Part shown: one piece after another, positions 34,545 through 41,802 of the stretch
Layout: each line of letters opens with the position of its first letter
How positions within the stretch are numbered: position 1 is the first letter of the stretch
Assembly: GCA_039199225.1 (NCBI GenBank)
Contig: JBCCSZ010000019.1
Location: 1 to 41,802, forward strand
DNA from: JBCCSZ01 sp039199225
GTDB taxonomy: Bacteria; Bacteroidota; Bacteroidia; Chitinophagales; Saprospiraceae
Direction of reading: 5' to 3'
DNA length: 41,802 bases
The notes under the pieces: model-generated
Database searches by the model: none
What the model saw: the letters and a program-made list of their open reading frames with translations, nothing else
Told to the model about the DNA's origin: nothing
Program-made: the position numbers and the translations under genes

Positions 34545-35996
34545 ATGGATAAATCTACACAAATGATGAACCGGATAGGAGGAGGGCTTTTTTTCATAGC
34601 CTTTGTACTTCTATTTGTATCTGAACTACTGGAACAAAGCATGTTTGTCGACGGTTTGTGGTATGCGAGCATTTCGCGCAACCTGGCCGAAGGGCAAGGC
34701 TGCTTTTGGCAACCCCAGTTTTCTGCACTGATCTTTGCGCGCTTCTTTGAACACCCACCTCTGGTATTTGGCTTGCAAGCCCTATTCTTCAAATTGCTGG
34801 GCGATCACTTTTGGACGGAGCGCTTTTTTGTTTTCATTCACTACCTATCCACCGCTGGCCTTATGCTTATGCTCTGGCGCCAAGCACTGGAAGCTGCCAA
34901 AGTACGGCAATACATCGGTAGTATGTGGTTTCTACCTTTACTGTTCTGGCAGTGCAATTTGGTGACCTACTTTTTCCAACCAGCCAACTTGTTGGATGCT
35001 AGCTTGGCGGTATTTGATCTATTGGCCGTTTTTCTTTTGCTGAAGACTGCCCGGACCCGCTGGGTCCTAGCCGGATGTACCCTGGCTGGGCTGGCCGTTG
35101 GGTTGGCTGTGTGGAGCAAAGGGCCGGTCGGTTTGTTCCCTCTAGCTTTTTGGCTGTGTTACAAATGGAGCTTTCCACAAATAGCTTGGCAAAAAGTCAT
35201 CGGTCGGAGTATGGTTGTATTATTCAGTATGGCTGCTTTTCTATGTTTGGTTTTTGGATTTTCTGTAGAGGCCCAGGCCGCACTGGCCGCCTATTGGGAC
35301 ACCCAGCTACTGGCGAGTTTGAGCGGCGAGCGTCGGCAGTATTATTTTCAAGAAAATCGCCTCTTCATCATTGGTCGTTTGCTTTGGGTACTGGTGCCAA
35401 TGCTGCTAGCTTGTGTATTGTCGCTTCGAATCAATCGGTGGCGTGTCTGGGCGCCTTCTCACGTAAAGCTATTCCTGGCCATCGGCCTGACGGCCTCTCT
35501 GCCATTGACTCTGTCGCCCCGACAGGCGCTGCCCTACCTACTGCCCGCCATTCCCTATTTCAGTCTGGCCTTTGCCTTGGTGTCGGTACCACTCGTGCAG
35601 TACATCGGAGGTTTTCGTTTTGAAAAAAGGGCGAAATGGCTTCAATCGTTGCAGGCCCTGATCTTGGTCGCAGTATTCGCTACGCTATTTATGGCTGCAA
35701 AAAAATACCGCCAGCCCAACCAAAGAGATGCGCACCTGTTGGAGGATGTTCAATTGATTGGGGAATGGGTTGGACCAGAAGCGGTTATTGCATCCGATAC
35801 CTTTGATATGTACATCTCAGGCTATCTGATGCGTTTGCACAAAATCAGCCTGGATACTGCTCATCAGGATAGAGAATTTCTACTTCGGGCCAAATCCGGT
35901 ACAATTATTCCTATGGGTTATAACAAGCTGCCACTGTCTACGCAGCTATTCGATTTATATCAAAAAAGTGGAAAGACCCTTGGAAAGATCCAATAG
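34545..35996 (+). CDS. GT39/ArnT-like integral membrane glycosyltransferase
   Basis: The 483-residue protein has about eleven to twelve membrane helices. The first periplasmic loop carries the GT39/PMT_2 signature, with VDGLWYASISRNLAEGQG (D36) and FFEHPPLVFGLQALFF (E69-H-P-P). Members use polyprenyl-phosphate-linked sugars as donors and transfer to lipids or proteins at the outer face of the inner membrane; ArnT is an example. The ATG at 34545 is chosen over a TTG six codons earlier. The 3' end overlaps the following PseH-like gene by 29 bases, so joint expression is likely. Donor and acceptor are unknown. Confidence 0.88.
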   Translation: MDKSTQMMNRIGGGLFFIAFVLLFVSELLEQSMFVDGLWYASISRNLAEGQGCFWQPQFSALIFARFFEHPPLVFGLQALFFKLLGDHFWTERFFVFIHYLSTAGLMLMLWRQALEAAKVRQYIGSMWFLPLLFWQCNLVTYFFQPANLLDASLAVFDLLAVFLLLKTARTRWVLAGCTLAGLAVGLAVWSKGPVGLFPLAFWLCYKWSFPQIAWQKVIGRSMVVLFSMAAFLCLVFGFSVEAQAALAAYWDTQLLASLSGERRQYYFQENRLFIIGRLLWVLVPMLLACVLSLRINRWRVWAPSHVKLFLAIGLTASLPLTLSPRQALPYLLPAIPYFSLAFALVSVPLVQYIGGFRFEKRAKWLQSLQALILVAVFATLFMAAKKYRQPNQRDAHLLEDVQLIGEWVGPEAVIASDTFDMYISGYLMRLHKISLDTAHQDREFLLRAKSGTIIPMGYNKLPLSTQLFDLYQKSGKTLGKIQ

Positions 35997-36636
35997 CATA
36001 TCAAATGTGGAATTGGTAAAAGAGCAGATACATTTGCAAAACTTTTGCCATTTGGATGCTGCCCAATCCCAGATGATTTTACATTGGCGCAATCACCCGA
36101 ACGTTCGGCGGTGGCTGTTCAATCAGCAACCCATTTCAACAGAGGAACACCAACAATTCTTGAAGCGTTTGCAACAAGACGATCGGCGGAAATACTGGCT
36201 GCTGTGTGTCGATGGAAAAGAGCTGGGTGTTCTCAATTTACACCAACTGCCCACTGGTCGCATGGAGTGGGGCTTTCACCTGAATCCACATGAGATGGGG
36301 CGAGGTATCGACCTGATGTATTACGCCTTACAATATTTTTTTGAGGTCAGAAAGATCAAGAGAATTTATGGCTTTGTGGACTACCGCAATACAACAGCCT
36401 TACTGCTACATGACTTTTTTGCGCTTGAATCGCTGGGTTACCAGTGGAAGGTATTTGGCGGTATGGAACGTTGCTTTGCCCTGCGCGCAAAATCGGCCAA
36501 TAACTGGGACGCTTCCCTGAGCTTGAAGGATTGGAAGAAGAGCTTACTGACCAGCAAAGTCTTTATGAGTCGACAACGGCAGTTGATTGGCAGGTACCAA
36601 TCGAGCATTGCAGAGCTGCACTCAAATCGTCCCTGA
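35968..36636 (+). CDS. pseH: PseH-like GNAT N-acyltransferase
   Basis: The 222-residue protein resembles PseH, which acetylates the 4-amino group of the PseC product. The match lies in MILHWRNHPNVRRWLFNQQPISTEEHQQFLKRL at 36-68, RKYWLLCVDGKELGVLNLHQL at 74-94 and EWGFHLNPHEMGRGIDLMYYAL at 100-121, the acyl-CoA site of GNAT enzymes. The C-terminal 55 residues or so are longer than in typical PseH and basic. No ATG is available. The GTG at 35968 is given, but GTG at 36007 or TTG at 36013 are equally possible and leave the core intact. It overlaps the GT39 gene at its start and converges on the SDR gene with a 15-base overlap. It would fill the PseH gap of the pse cluster. Confidence 0.78.
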   Translation: MERPLERSNSISNVELVKEQIHLQNFCHLDAAQSQMILHWRNHPNVRRWLFNQQPISTEEHQQFLKRLQQDDRRKYWLLCVDGKELGVLNLHQLPTGRMEWGFHLNPHEMGRGIDLMYYALQYFFEVRKIKRIYGFVDYRNTTALLLHDFFALESLGYQWKVFGGMERCFALRAKSANNWDASLSLKDWKKSLLTSKVFMSRQRQLIGRYQSSIAELHSNRP

Positions 36637-37344
36637 ATCTACAAATAGGTTTTGACCTGTGATTTTGTCAGGCCCAAGTAGTAAAAAGCGAATGCTGTCT
36701 GTCACAGCTGCAACATCGGTAGCTTGTTTGAGGCTGGTGCGTCGAAAAATTCGTTCTTTCTGTCCCTGATTAAGACTCGAACTCATAGCGGTTTCCATGA
36801 AACCTGCAACGATACAATTGGAGCGAATGCCTTTTTGTCCCCACTCGCGCGCAGTGTTTTTGGAAAAAGCTTCCAGGGCGCCCTTGGAGGCTGCATACAT
36901 GGCCAGGCCCTTGTAGCCCGTATGTGCGCAGACGGAGGAGATGTGGACGATGCTCCCGCGACTGCGGTGCAAAAGCATGTTTCGAATGCAAAACTTGGTC
37001 AGTAGAATAGGTGCGAGGGTATTGATGTTGAACTGCCGTTGGAGGTCGGCTGAGCACATATTGGCGATCAGGCTGGTGTAGGCCCATGCTGCATTATTGA
37101 CCAAGCCGTGCAAGGCGGTGCCAGGTGGAAGAAAGTCCTTACTTAATTTTTCTTCCAAATGATCCAGCCTGGAGAGATCTATTTGCCGAAGGAATAATTG
37201 TTTCGGATACTGCTGCGTCAGAATATCGAGTTCGGGCTTATGACGGCGATAGATTCCAAAGACGGTATGTCCTTCTGACAATAAGGTTTGGGTGGTGTGC
37301 AAACCAAGGTCTCCGGAGACGCCTGTAATGAGGAGGTTTTTCAT
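36622..37344 (-). CDS. FabG-like short-chain dehydrogenase/reductase
   Basis: The 240-residue SDR has TGVSGDLG at 7-14 (NAD(P)-binding), VNNAAWAY at 82-89, HISSVCAHTGYKGLAMYAASKGALEAF with Ser136/137, Tyr150 and Lys154 as catalytic residues, and the C-terminal ITGQNLFVDSGTI typical of FabG-like enzymes. The ATG at 37344 overlaps the stop of the ligase gene (ATGA). With an ACP and an ACP- or CoA-charging ligase in the same unit, reduction of a 3-oxoacyl group on the carrier is a reasonable inference. A role on a sugar cannot be excluded. Confidence 0.88.
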   Translation of the reverse strand: MKNLLITGVSGDLGLHTTQTLLSEGHTVFGIYRRHKPELDILTQQYPKQLFLRQIDLSRLDHLEEKLSKDFLPPGTALHGLVNNAAWAYTSLIANMCSADLQRQFNINTLAPILLTKFCIRNMLLHRSRGSIVHISSVCAHTGYKGLAMYAASKGALEAFSKNTAREWGQKGIRSNCIVAGFMETAMSSSLNQGQKERIFRRTSLKQATDVAAVTDSIRFLLLGPDKITGQNLFVDSGTI

Positions 37345-38519
37345 CGAATGGTTTTTCCACTTGTACTGATTTCTATTCGATCGACGATCCGAACGATTCG
37401 GGGACATTGGTAGGGCTGCAGGCGGGTGCGAAGCTTAGTGCGAATGCTGGCCGATGAACAGTCTGCCCTTCGAGCTACCACATCGCAACAGACGATTTGG
37501 CCGCTGATGCTATTTGGTCTTCCAAACACCCGATAGTTATGCACTTCGGGCAATTGCTCGAGTACATGTGCAATGTCGGAAAGGACGACCTTGTGGCCAG
37601 CTACCTTTAAAATGTCTTTTCGCCTGCCGATAATTCGAAAGCGCGCTTCATCTATCCACTCGATTTGATCACCGGTATTGTGCCAGTTGTCGGCATTCGC
37701 CAGGCCCCCGGCCAGAGAAGGGTGCAAATGGAGTTCGTTGTTTTGGATGCGCACAAGGTGTCGCTGCTTTTTTGAAATGCGGAAAAATTCTCCGTCGGAG
37801 ACGAAGACTGTTCCACATTCTGTCGTAGCAAAAATATTTCGAATTCTTGCTGTTGGAAAGCAAGCTTTCAGTCGATTGATTAAAGTTTGGTCCGCCCGTT
37901 CGCCTCCGCAAGCAAGGTATTGAAGCGAAGGGATCGAGGGGGGAGTGTTGAGCCACATGCGGAAAAAAGTAGGGGTAGCCGACAAGTGACTGATGTTGTT
38001 TTGATGCAGTAAGGGGGAGATTTTAGACGTTTTTTGCTGAAATAGGTATAGTATCGGATTGGCATTTAGCAATGCTTGAAATAGAATCTGTAGGCCCGCC
38101 ATGTGGCAGGGATGATAGCACAGCGCCCAACGGTCTGCTTGGTATTTTGCGCCTTGCCGACTGTTGTTGACAAAGAATTGGACTGTTTGTCGGACGAACT
38201 TGGGTGTACCACCTGTGCCAGACGTTTGTAAGTGCAGAACTGCTTTGGATTGCTTGACCGCGTCGATCAGCTCTGCCATATTTTGAAAAGCAAACACTTT
38301 AGTCAAATGGACGACTGCTGTCGATTCAGGCATCTTGGCGTGACATAGATAGACGTTTTCCTGCTGAAGAATGCCCAGTAGAAGGTGGAGGAGAAAGGTC
38401 TCCATATCAGCTGGGTTGGGTTGCGGACAAAAGGAGTTTGCTTCCTTTATTTGTCTCAGCAGCTGTTGTTCATCGAGCAGCGTCTCTCCCTGGCCATCTT
38501 TAAAAAACCAGTTATTCAT
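37341..38519 (-). CDS. Compact AMP-forming acyl-activating ligase
   Basis: The 392-residue protein belongs to the ANL adenylating superfamily, but it is about 100 residues shorter than usual, mainly at the N-terminus. It has LQTSGTGGTPKFV at 97-109 (ATP loop), ATTECG at 231-236 (A5), NTGD at 281-284 (A7), GRRKDILKVAGHKV at 298-311 (A8 hinge) and the catalytic Lys389 in STSGKTIR. The gene overlaps ACP upstream and the SDR downstream by ATGA, so the three proteins are made together. The likely job is to charge the ACP with a short acid. The acid cannot be named from sequence. Confidence 0.88.
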   Translation of the reverse strand: MNNWFFKDGQGETLLDEQQLLRQIKEANSFCPQPNPADMETFLLHLLLGILQQENVYLCHAKMPESTAVVHLTKVFAFQNMAELIDAVKQSKAVLHLQTSGTGGTPKFVRQTVQFFVNNSRQGAKYQADRWALCYHPCHMAGLQILFQALLNANPILYLFQQKTSKISPLLHQNNISHLSATPTFFRMWLNTPPSIPSLQYLACGGERADQTLINRLKACFPTARIRNIFATTECGTVFVSDGEFFRISKKQRHLVRIQNNELHLHPSLAGGLANADNWHNTGDQIEWIDEARFRIIGRRKDILKVAGHKVVLSDIAHVLEQLPEVHNYRVFGRPNSISGQIVCCDVVARRADCSSASIRTKLRTRLQPYQCPRIVRIVDRIEISTSGKTIR

Positions 38520-38752
38520 TCTTCTAACTTTTGCAGTATATCCCCGATGCACTCAATTTGGCTGCCTTGAAAAACATCTACACCAAAGGCATCCTCTATT
38601 CGCACACTTAGTTCGGCCAATTCTAGGGAGTCTAGTTGTAGATCGTTTCGAAGATTGGTCTGCGGAAGAATATCTGTGTGGGTCAATACTTCGGCCTTGT
38701 CTTCGCAAACCACTTGCAAAATGGACTGTAAGGATTCGGGAATTTTGTTCAT
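38516..38752 (-). CDS. Acyl carrier protein
   Basis: The 78-residue acidic helical protein has the ACP core LRNDLQLDSLELAELSVRIEDAFGVDV. Ser42 in DSLEL is the phosphopantetheine attachment site. It lacks a ketosynthase neighbour and is instead the first gene of a coupled ACP-ligase-SDR unit. It is therefore probably a dedicated carrier rather than the fatty-acid ACP. The stop overlaps the ligase ATG (ATGA). A strong hairpin lies upstream at 38777-38801. Confidence 0.92.
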   Translation of the reverse strand: MNKIPESLQSILQVVCEDKAEVLTHTDILPQTNLRNDLQLDSLELAELSVRIEDAFGVDVFQGSQIECIGDILQKLEE

Positions 38753-38776
38753 TGGATCGTTGCTTTACGTGTGAAT

Positions 38777-38801
38777 GTTCCGATGGACCAGCCATCGGAA
38801 C
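38777..38801 (-). terminator. Perfect 10-bp hairpin between lipoprotein and ACP genes
   Basis: GTTCCGATGG (38777-38786) and CCATCGGAAC (38792-38801) form a perfect 10-bp stem with a 5-nt loop. It begins about 20 bases after the lipoprotein stop and ends 25 bases before the ACP start. There is no T-run on the minus strand, so it may be an RNA 3'-end stabiliser, a leader element of the ACP transcript or a weak terminator. Confidence 0.5.
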
Positions 38802-38820
38802 GCTTAATGGCTGTGTGTAT

Positions 38821-39255
38821 TTAGTCTACAACGAGTTGTGCAGAAATATTTTCCTGTATGGCGTACTTGGAATCTACCTCTTTGTAATTGTTGACTGTTC
38901 GGATCATCACCTCTTTGAAATGATTGGCGAAAGTGACTTCTGCGCTGAACTGACCTTTGGCATTGGTAATACCGACTTGTAATTGATCGGGCTGATTGTT
39001 TTGATCGACACCAAACAAATAAATTAGCACGTTGCCGACCGCATCTTCCTGAGCGTCCACAGTCTTCAAATTAAATGCTACCTGTCGGGAGCTGCTGTAA
39101 TCAAATCCGTCGGGAACATTCAGGTCTTCTATGTTGCTACTGTCGCGTTGTAGCTCATCGGTGGTTGCTGTATCGAATACCTCTTTGTTGCAGGCAGAAA
39201 AAAAGATGCAAGATACCAGTAGTAGGCAGGATAGGGTTTTTAGTAGTAATCTCAT
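38821..39255 (-). CDS. Lipoprotein, paralogue of 39545-40171
   Basis: The 144-residue product has a classic lipoprotein signal (CIFFSAC, Cys22). The mature domain has an acidic stretch and then LNVPDGFDYSSSRQVAFNLKTVDAQEDAVGNVLIYLFGV. This aligns with the protein encoded on the opposite strand at 39545 (KIPDGFTFKTSQSVQLGLNLQDS). The P-D-G-F plus beta-strand pattern recalls the N-terminal part of LruC-type lipoproteins of Bacteroidota, but the LruC domain itself is absent. The two genes diverge from a shared 289-bp region. The function is unknown, and it is probably at the outer membrane. Confidence 0.82.
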   Translation of the reverse strand: MRLLLKTLSCLLLVSCIFFSACNKEVFDTATTDELQRDSSNIEDLNVPDGFDYSSSRQVAFNLKTVDAQEDAVGNVLIYLFGVDQNNQPDQLQVGITNAKGQFSAEVTFANHFKEVMIRTVNNYKEVDSKYAIQENISAQLVVD

Positions 39256-39544
39256 GTTGTATTTAATTGTGTTAGACGAGCAAAGTAGCTGATTCTTTTG
39301 GTGGATGTTGCCGAAGGGCTATGACTGTGTGACAAGGGCTAAAATGATATGGCGATTAGCGTTTATGCGAAAAAATGCATGCGATTTTTTTGATATGAGT
39401 CATTCTGATTTGTCACAATAATTTGGGTTAATGCACGCCATAGGTAACTCCTTGTTTTTAACATTGCAGTGTTGTCTGAAGCAACTTCCCCTCTTTTCAT
39501 CTCCCCTTATTCAGTAACCAAACTCTATTCTAAAAAAGATTTTA

Positions 39545-40171
39545 ATGGAAAACCTAAAGACATTTGCATTGCTATTACTATGCTGCTCACTCTTCTTGAC
39601 CAGTTGTAAAAAAGATCGCGACGAAGGGGACGAATTCGACGATCCGAGTACTTCGCCTTACGATGATGGAAGCAAGCTGGAAGATGTAAAGATTCCAGAT
39701 GGCTTTACCTTCAAAACTTCTCAGTCTGTTCAACTTGGACTCAACCTACAAGATTCTACAGGGCAGGCGGTAGACTCTGTTCGTTACACGATTATCGGTG
39801 TACCAGTTGCGGGGGAAACACAGAGACTCTTCAGTGGATTTACAGGCGATAAAGGTTTGATTGACCTTCAGATGGATGTGCCGCTTCACTTTGAAAAAAT
39901 TGTATTACAAACCCATTTTGATGGTGCGACTAAGCATTTCGAGTTTCCCGTTTCTGAGTCTATTACTGATAAAATTGCTGTCAATGGCATTTTGTCTACA
40001 CAATCTCAGACGCGCTCTAATAACTGCTATCCCAGCCTGAATTCGACCTTCAATAATGAGAACAAGGGATTCTCTGTCACCAGTAGCCAGACGATGAATA
40101 CCATAGAGATACAGTATACGGATGGCAGTAAAGAAATTATTCAGGTGGGTTCGACATCATTCAATTTTTAA
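39545..40171 (+). CDS. Lipoprotein, paralogue of 38821-39255
   Basis: The 208-residue protein has a lipoprotein signal (FLTSC, Cys21). An acidic linker follows, then a beta-sandwich-like domain beginning VKIPDGFTFKTSQSVQLGLNL at about residue 48. The divergent neighbour has the same segment. Residues 150-208 form an extra C-terminal part (TRSNNCYPSLNSTFNNENKGF) absent from the paralogue. The next gene starts 52 bases downstream on the same strand and encodes a large secreted surface protein. Co-expression is likely, and an assembly or anchoring role for that protein is possible but unproven. Confidence 0.85.
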   Translation: MENLKTFALLLLCCSLFLTSCKKDRDEGDEFDDPSTSPYDDGSKLEDVKIPDGFTFKTSQSVQLGLNLQDSTGQAVDSVRYTIIGVPVAGETQRLFSGFTGDKGLIDLQMDVPLHFEKIVLQTHFDGATKHFEFPVSESITDKIAVNGILSTQSQTRSNNCYPSLNSTFNNENKGFSVTSSQTMNTIEIQYTDGSKEIIQVGSTSFNF

Positions 40172-40222
40172 AAATAGTACATCCAAAATCTGAATACTAA
40201 ATCCAACAAATCGATAACACAA

Positions 40223-41802
40223 ATGGAAATGCATAAGAATATTTTTAAAATACTTTTCTCCTTTTTCTTTTTCTTTCAACTGTCTGTAGGCTTACATGCA
40301 CAAGAGATTTGCAATAATGGTATCGACGACGATGGCGATGGCTTCATAGATTGTGGCGATACGGAGTGTGGTGGCACCGTAGCTTGTCAGGACGCCTTCA
40401 CCTGCGACAGTAAGCTCTATCAGGTTATCAATGGTTCTTTAAAAGAATTAGATGTGGCCAATAATGCATATATCTCCATCGGAGATGCTTCTGCTTCTTA
40501 CAACGGAGCTGGCTACAATGTGCAGGACGGTTACATTTACGGTATTAGAAATGATGGAGGTGCCTACCTGTGGCGGATTAATAAAAATGGTGCAGAGACA
40601 AACCTTGGGCAGATCAGCAGTTTTAGTGGTCGTAACTATGTAGGTGATTTTGATACCAATGGCAACCTTTATACCTATACAAGCGGTGCAAATCCTACGA
40701 TGCACTATGTCGATGTGAATGCATCACCGCTCGTTTCAGTCGATGTGAATCTGACCAATCTCTATTCGGATAACATTCCTGGCGTGAGTGACATCACTTA
40801 CAATGCCGTCACCAAAAAGTTCTATGGTCTGGCAGGTTCGATGAACCTTGTTGAATTAGATCCCGTTGCTCGGACGATAGACATCATTGGCAATGTCAAC
40901 AATGGATTCAATTCCAGTGGAGGCTTTGGTGCTGCCTGGTCGGATTCTGGTGGCTACTCTTACTTTTCCAACAATAACGACGGCCGAATTTATCGGGTTA
41001 CTTTTGATGGAAGTGGCAATGTAGTGGCCACCGTTCACATCGCTACTGGCGAAAGTACCAATTCCAATGATGGAATGGGTTGCTTTCTTGCTGCACCACC
41101 ATTTGAGACGGATTGTACTAATGGCATAGACGATGATGGCGATGGTTTGATAGATTGCGACGATCCCGATTGCGGCTTCGAAACTTTCTGTGCAAACATC
41201 GATGTATCGGTTACAGCAACTGAAACAACTGGTCCAACGGGGGTTGTCTCCTATCATATTTTTCTGACCAATAATTCCACCTCAGATGCGACCAGCTTCA
41301 CCATGTCGGATGTGCTGCCTTCCGGTTTTACATTTATTGGTGATACGATCGACTTCGATGGGGCGGGTTCTTACGATGCCAACCTGCGCCCTGTGGATGG
41401 TGCTACTGGAGCAATTACCTGGGGCAACATCAGCTTGCCGGCAGGGGAATCGCTGCGGATTTCCTACGATGCCATGGTCAGCAGTTCACAACCCAATGGT
41501 ACCCACACAAATGGCGTCATCATCAGCGGTGCTTCGACCTCGGGAACGACCTCGGATGATGTCATCATCAATTCTTCTTTGACAGCTACGCCCAAGCCCT
41601 TTGCCTGCGATCCTTCCTTATACCAAGTCTATCAAAAGCGCGGGGAACCCAATGTCTACGGAAAGTTGAATCCCGTGACCGGTGACTATTCGATCATTGC
41701 AACGATCTCCCACCAGGCCAACGGACTGGGTTTTGATCAACGGACCGGGCTGGCCTACGGATCAGTGGGTAAGCAATTCATCAGCTTGGACGATGCCGGT
41801 AC
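40223..41802 (+). CDS. Large secreted DUF6923/DUF11 surface protein (3' part outside window)
   Basis: The frame is open from the ATG at 40223 to the window end (526 codons), without a stop. Residues 1-27 form a signal peptide ending LHAQ. An EICNNGIDDDGDGFIDCGD motif follows and recurs at about residue 300 (TDCTNGIDDDGDGLIDCDD); such DxDxDG loops suggest calcium binding. A DUF6923-like propeller-type domain (YQVINGSLKELDVANNAYISIG) covers about 55-290. A DUF11 (conserved repeat) domain, SVTATETTGPTGVVSYHI, covers about 330-450. A second DUF6923-like domain starts near 465 (LYQVYQKRGEPNVYGKLNP). These proteins are usually T9SS-exported surface proteins with a C-terminal sorting domain, which here would lie beyond the window. 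Confidence 0.9.
   Translation, partial: MEMHKNIFKILFSFFFFFQLSVGLHAQEICNNGIDDDGDGFIDCGDTECGGTVACQDAFTCDSKLYQVINGSLKELDVANNAYISIGDASASYNGAGYNVQDGYIYGIRNDGGAYLWRINKNGAETNLGQISSFSGRNYVGDFDTNGNLYTYTSGANPTMHYVDVNASPLVSVDVNLTNLYSDNIPGVSDITYNAVTKKFYGLAGSMNLVELDPVARTIDIIGNVNNGFNSSGGFGAAWSDSGGYSYFSNNNDGRIYRVTFDGSGNVVATVHIATGESTNSNDGMGCFLAAPPFETDCTNGIDDDGDGLIDCDDPDCGFETFCANIDVSVTATETTGPTGVVSYHIFLTNNSTSDATSFTMSDVLPSGFTFIGDTIDFDGAGSYDANLRPVDGATGAITWGNISLPAGESLRISYDAMVSSSQPNGTHTNGVIISGASTSGTTSDDVIINSSLTATPKPFACDPSLYQVYQKRGEPNVYGKLNPVTGDYSIIATISHQANGLGFDQRTGLAYGSVGKQFISLDDAG

Noticed and set aside
1..41802. Search for mobile elements, CRISPR arrays, tRNA or rRNA genes.
   Set aside because: No transposase, integrase, regular spacer array or tRNA-like fold was recognised anywhere in the window.

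Overview
The window looks like a chromosomal segment from a member of the Bacteroidota, most likely a Saprospiria/Lewinella-type marine bacterium (the phylum is a firm call, the lower rank an inference). Reasons: SprB-type repeat proteins, a type IX secretion (T9SS) type B C-terminal sorting domain, DUF5777, DUF6923 and DUF11 proteins, a TPR–transmembrane–LuxR regulator, and two promoters that fit the Bacteroidota -33/-7 pattern (TTG, about 20 nt, TAnnTTTG). No rRNA, tRNA, transposase, integrase or CRISPR array was seen.

Left part (1-16020). The window opens inside a very long minus-strand gene for a secreted SprB-repeat protein; 1380 codons are visible without a stop. Then come a plus-strand DUF2157/GDYXXLXY pair, a small unknown minus-strand gene, a DUF1990-yndJ pair behind a promoter overlapped by a perfect 24-bp palindrome, and a TPR/LuxR regulator. 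A four-gene plus-strand set follows: a c-type-cytochrome-like lipoprotein, an OB-fold lipoprotein, a YceI protein and a DUF5777 outer-membrane barrel. After it lie an autoregulated-looking TetR gene with a small membrane-protein gene, and a PPP-type phosphatase gene.

Centre (16124-32160). A 16-kb minus-strand surface-glycan cluster of the Wzx/Wzy type begins with a WecA-like initiating transferase. It continues with a DUF1972 glycosyltransferase, a T9SS-exported leucine-rich-repeat protein, Wzz, pseB, pseC, pseF, pseG, pseI, a Wzx flippase, a KpsS-like glycosyltransferase, a Wzy-like polymerase and a GT4 glycosyltransferase. Together these build a pseudaminic-acid-containing glycan, but the PseH acetyltransferase step is absent from the cluster. 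A sensor histidine kinase lies just upstream, separated by a terminator.

Right part (34545-41802). A GT39 (ArnT-like) transferase gene overlaps a PseH-like acyltransferase gene on the plus strand. These run convergently, with a 15-bp 3' overlap, into a translationally coupled minus-strand trio: acyl carrier protein, a compact AMP-forming ligase and a FabG-like reductase. The arrangement suggests that the missing PseH step is supplied here, possibly with an ACP-borne (for example 3-hydroxyacyl) group instead of acetyl. This is the most interesting hypothesis in the window. The window closes with two divergent paralogous lipoproteins and the start of a large secreted DUF6923/DUF11 surface protein that runs off the end.
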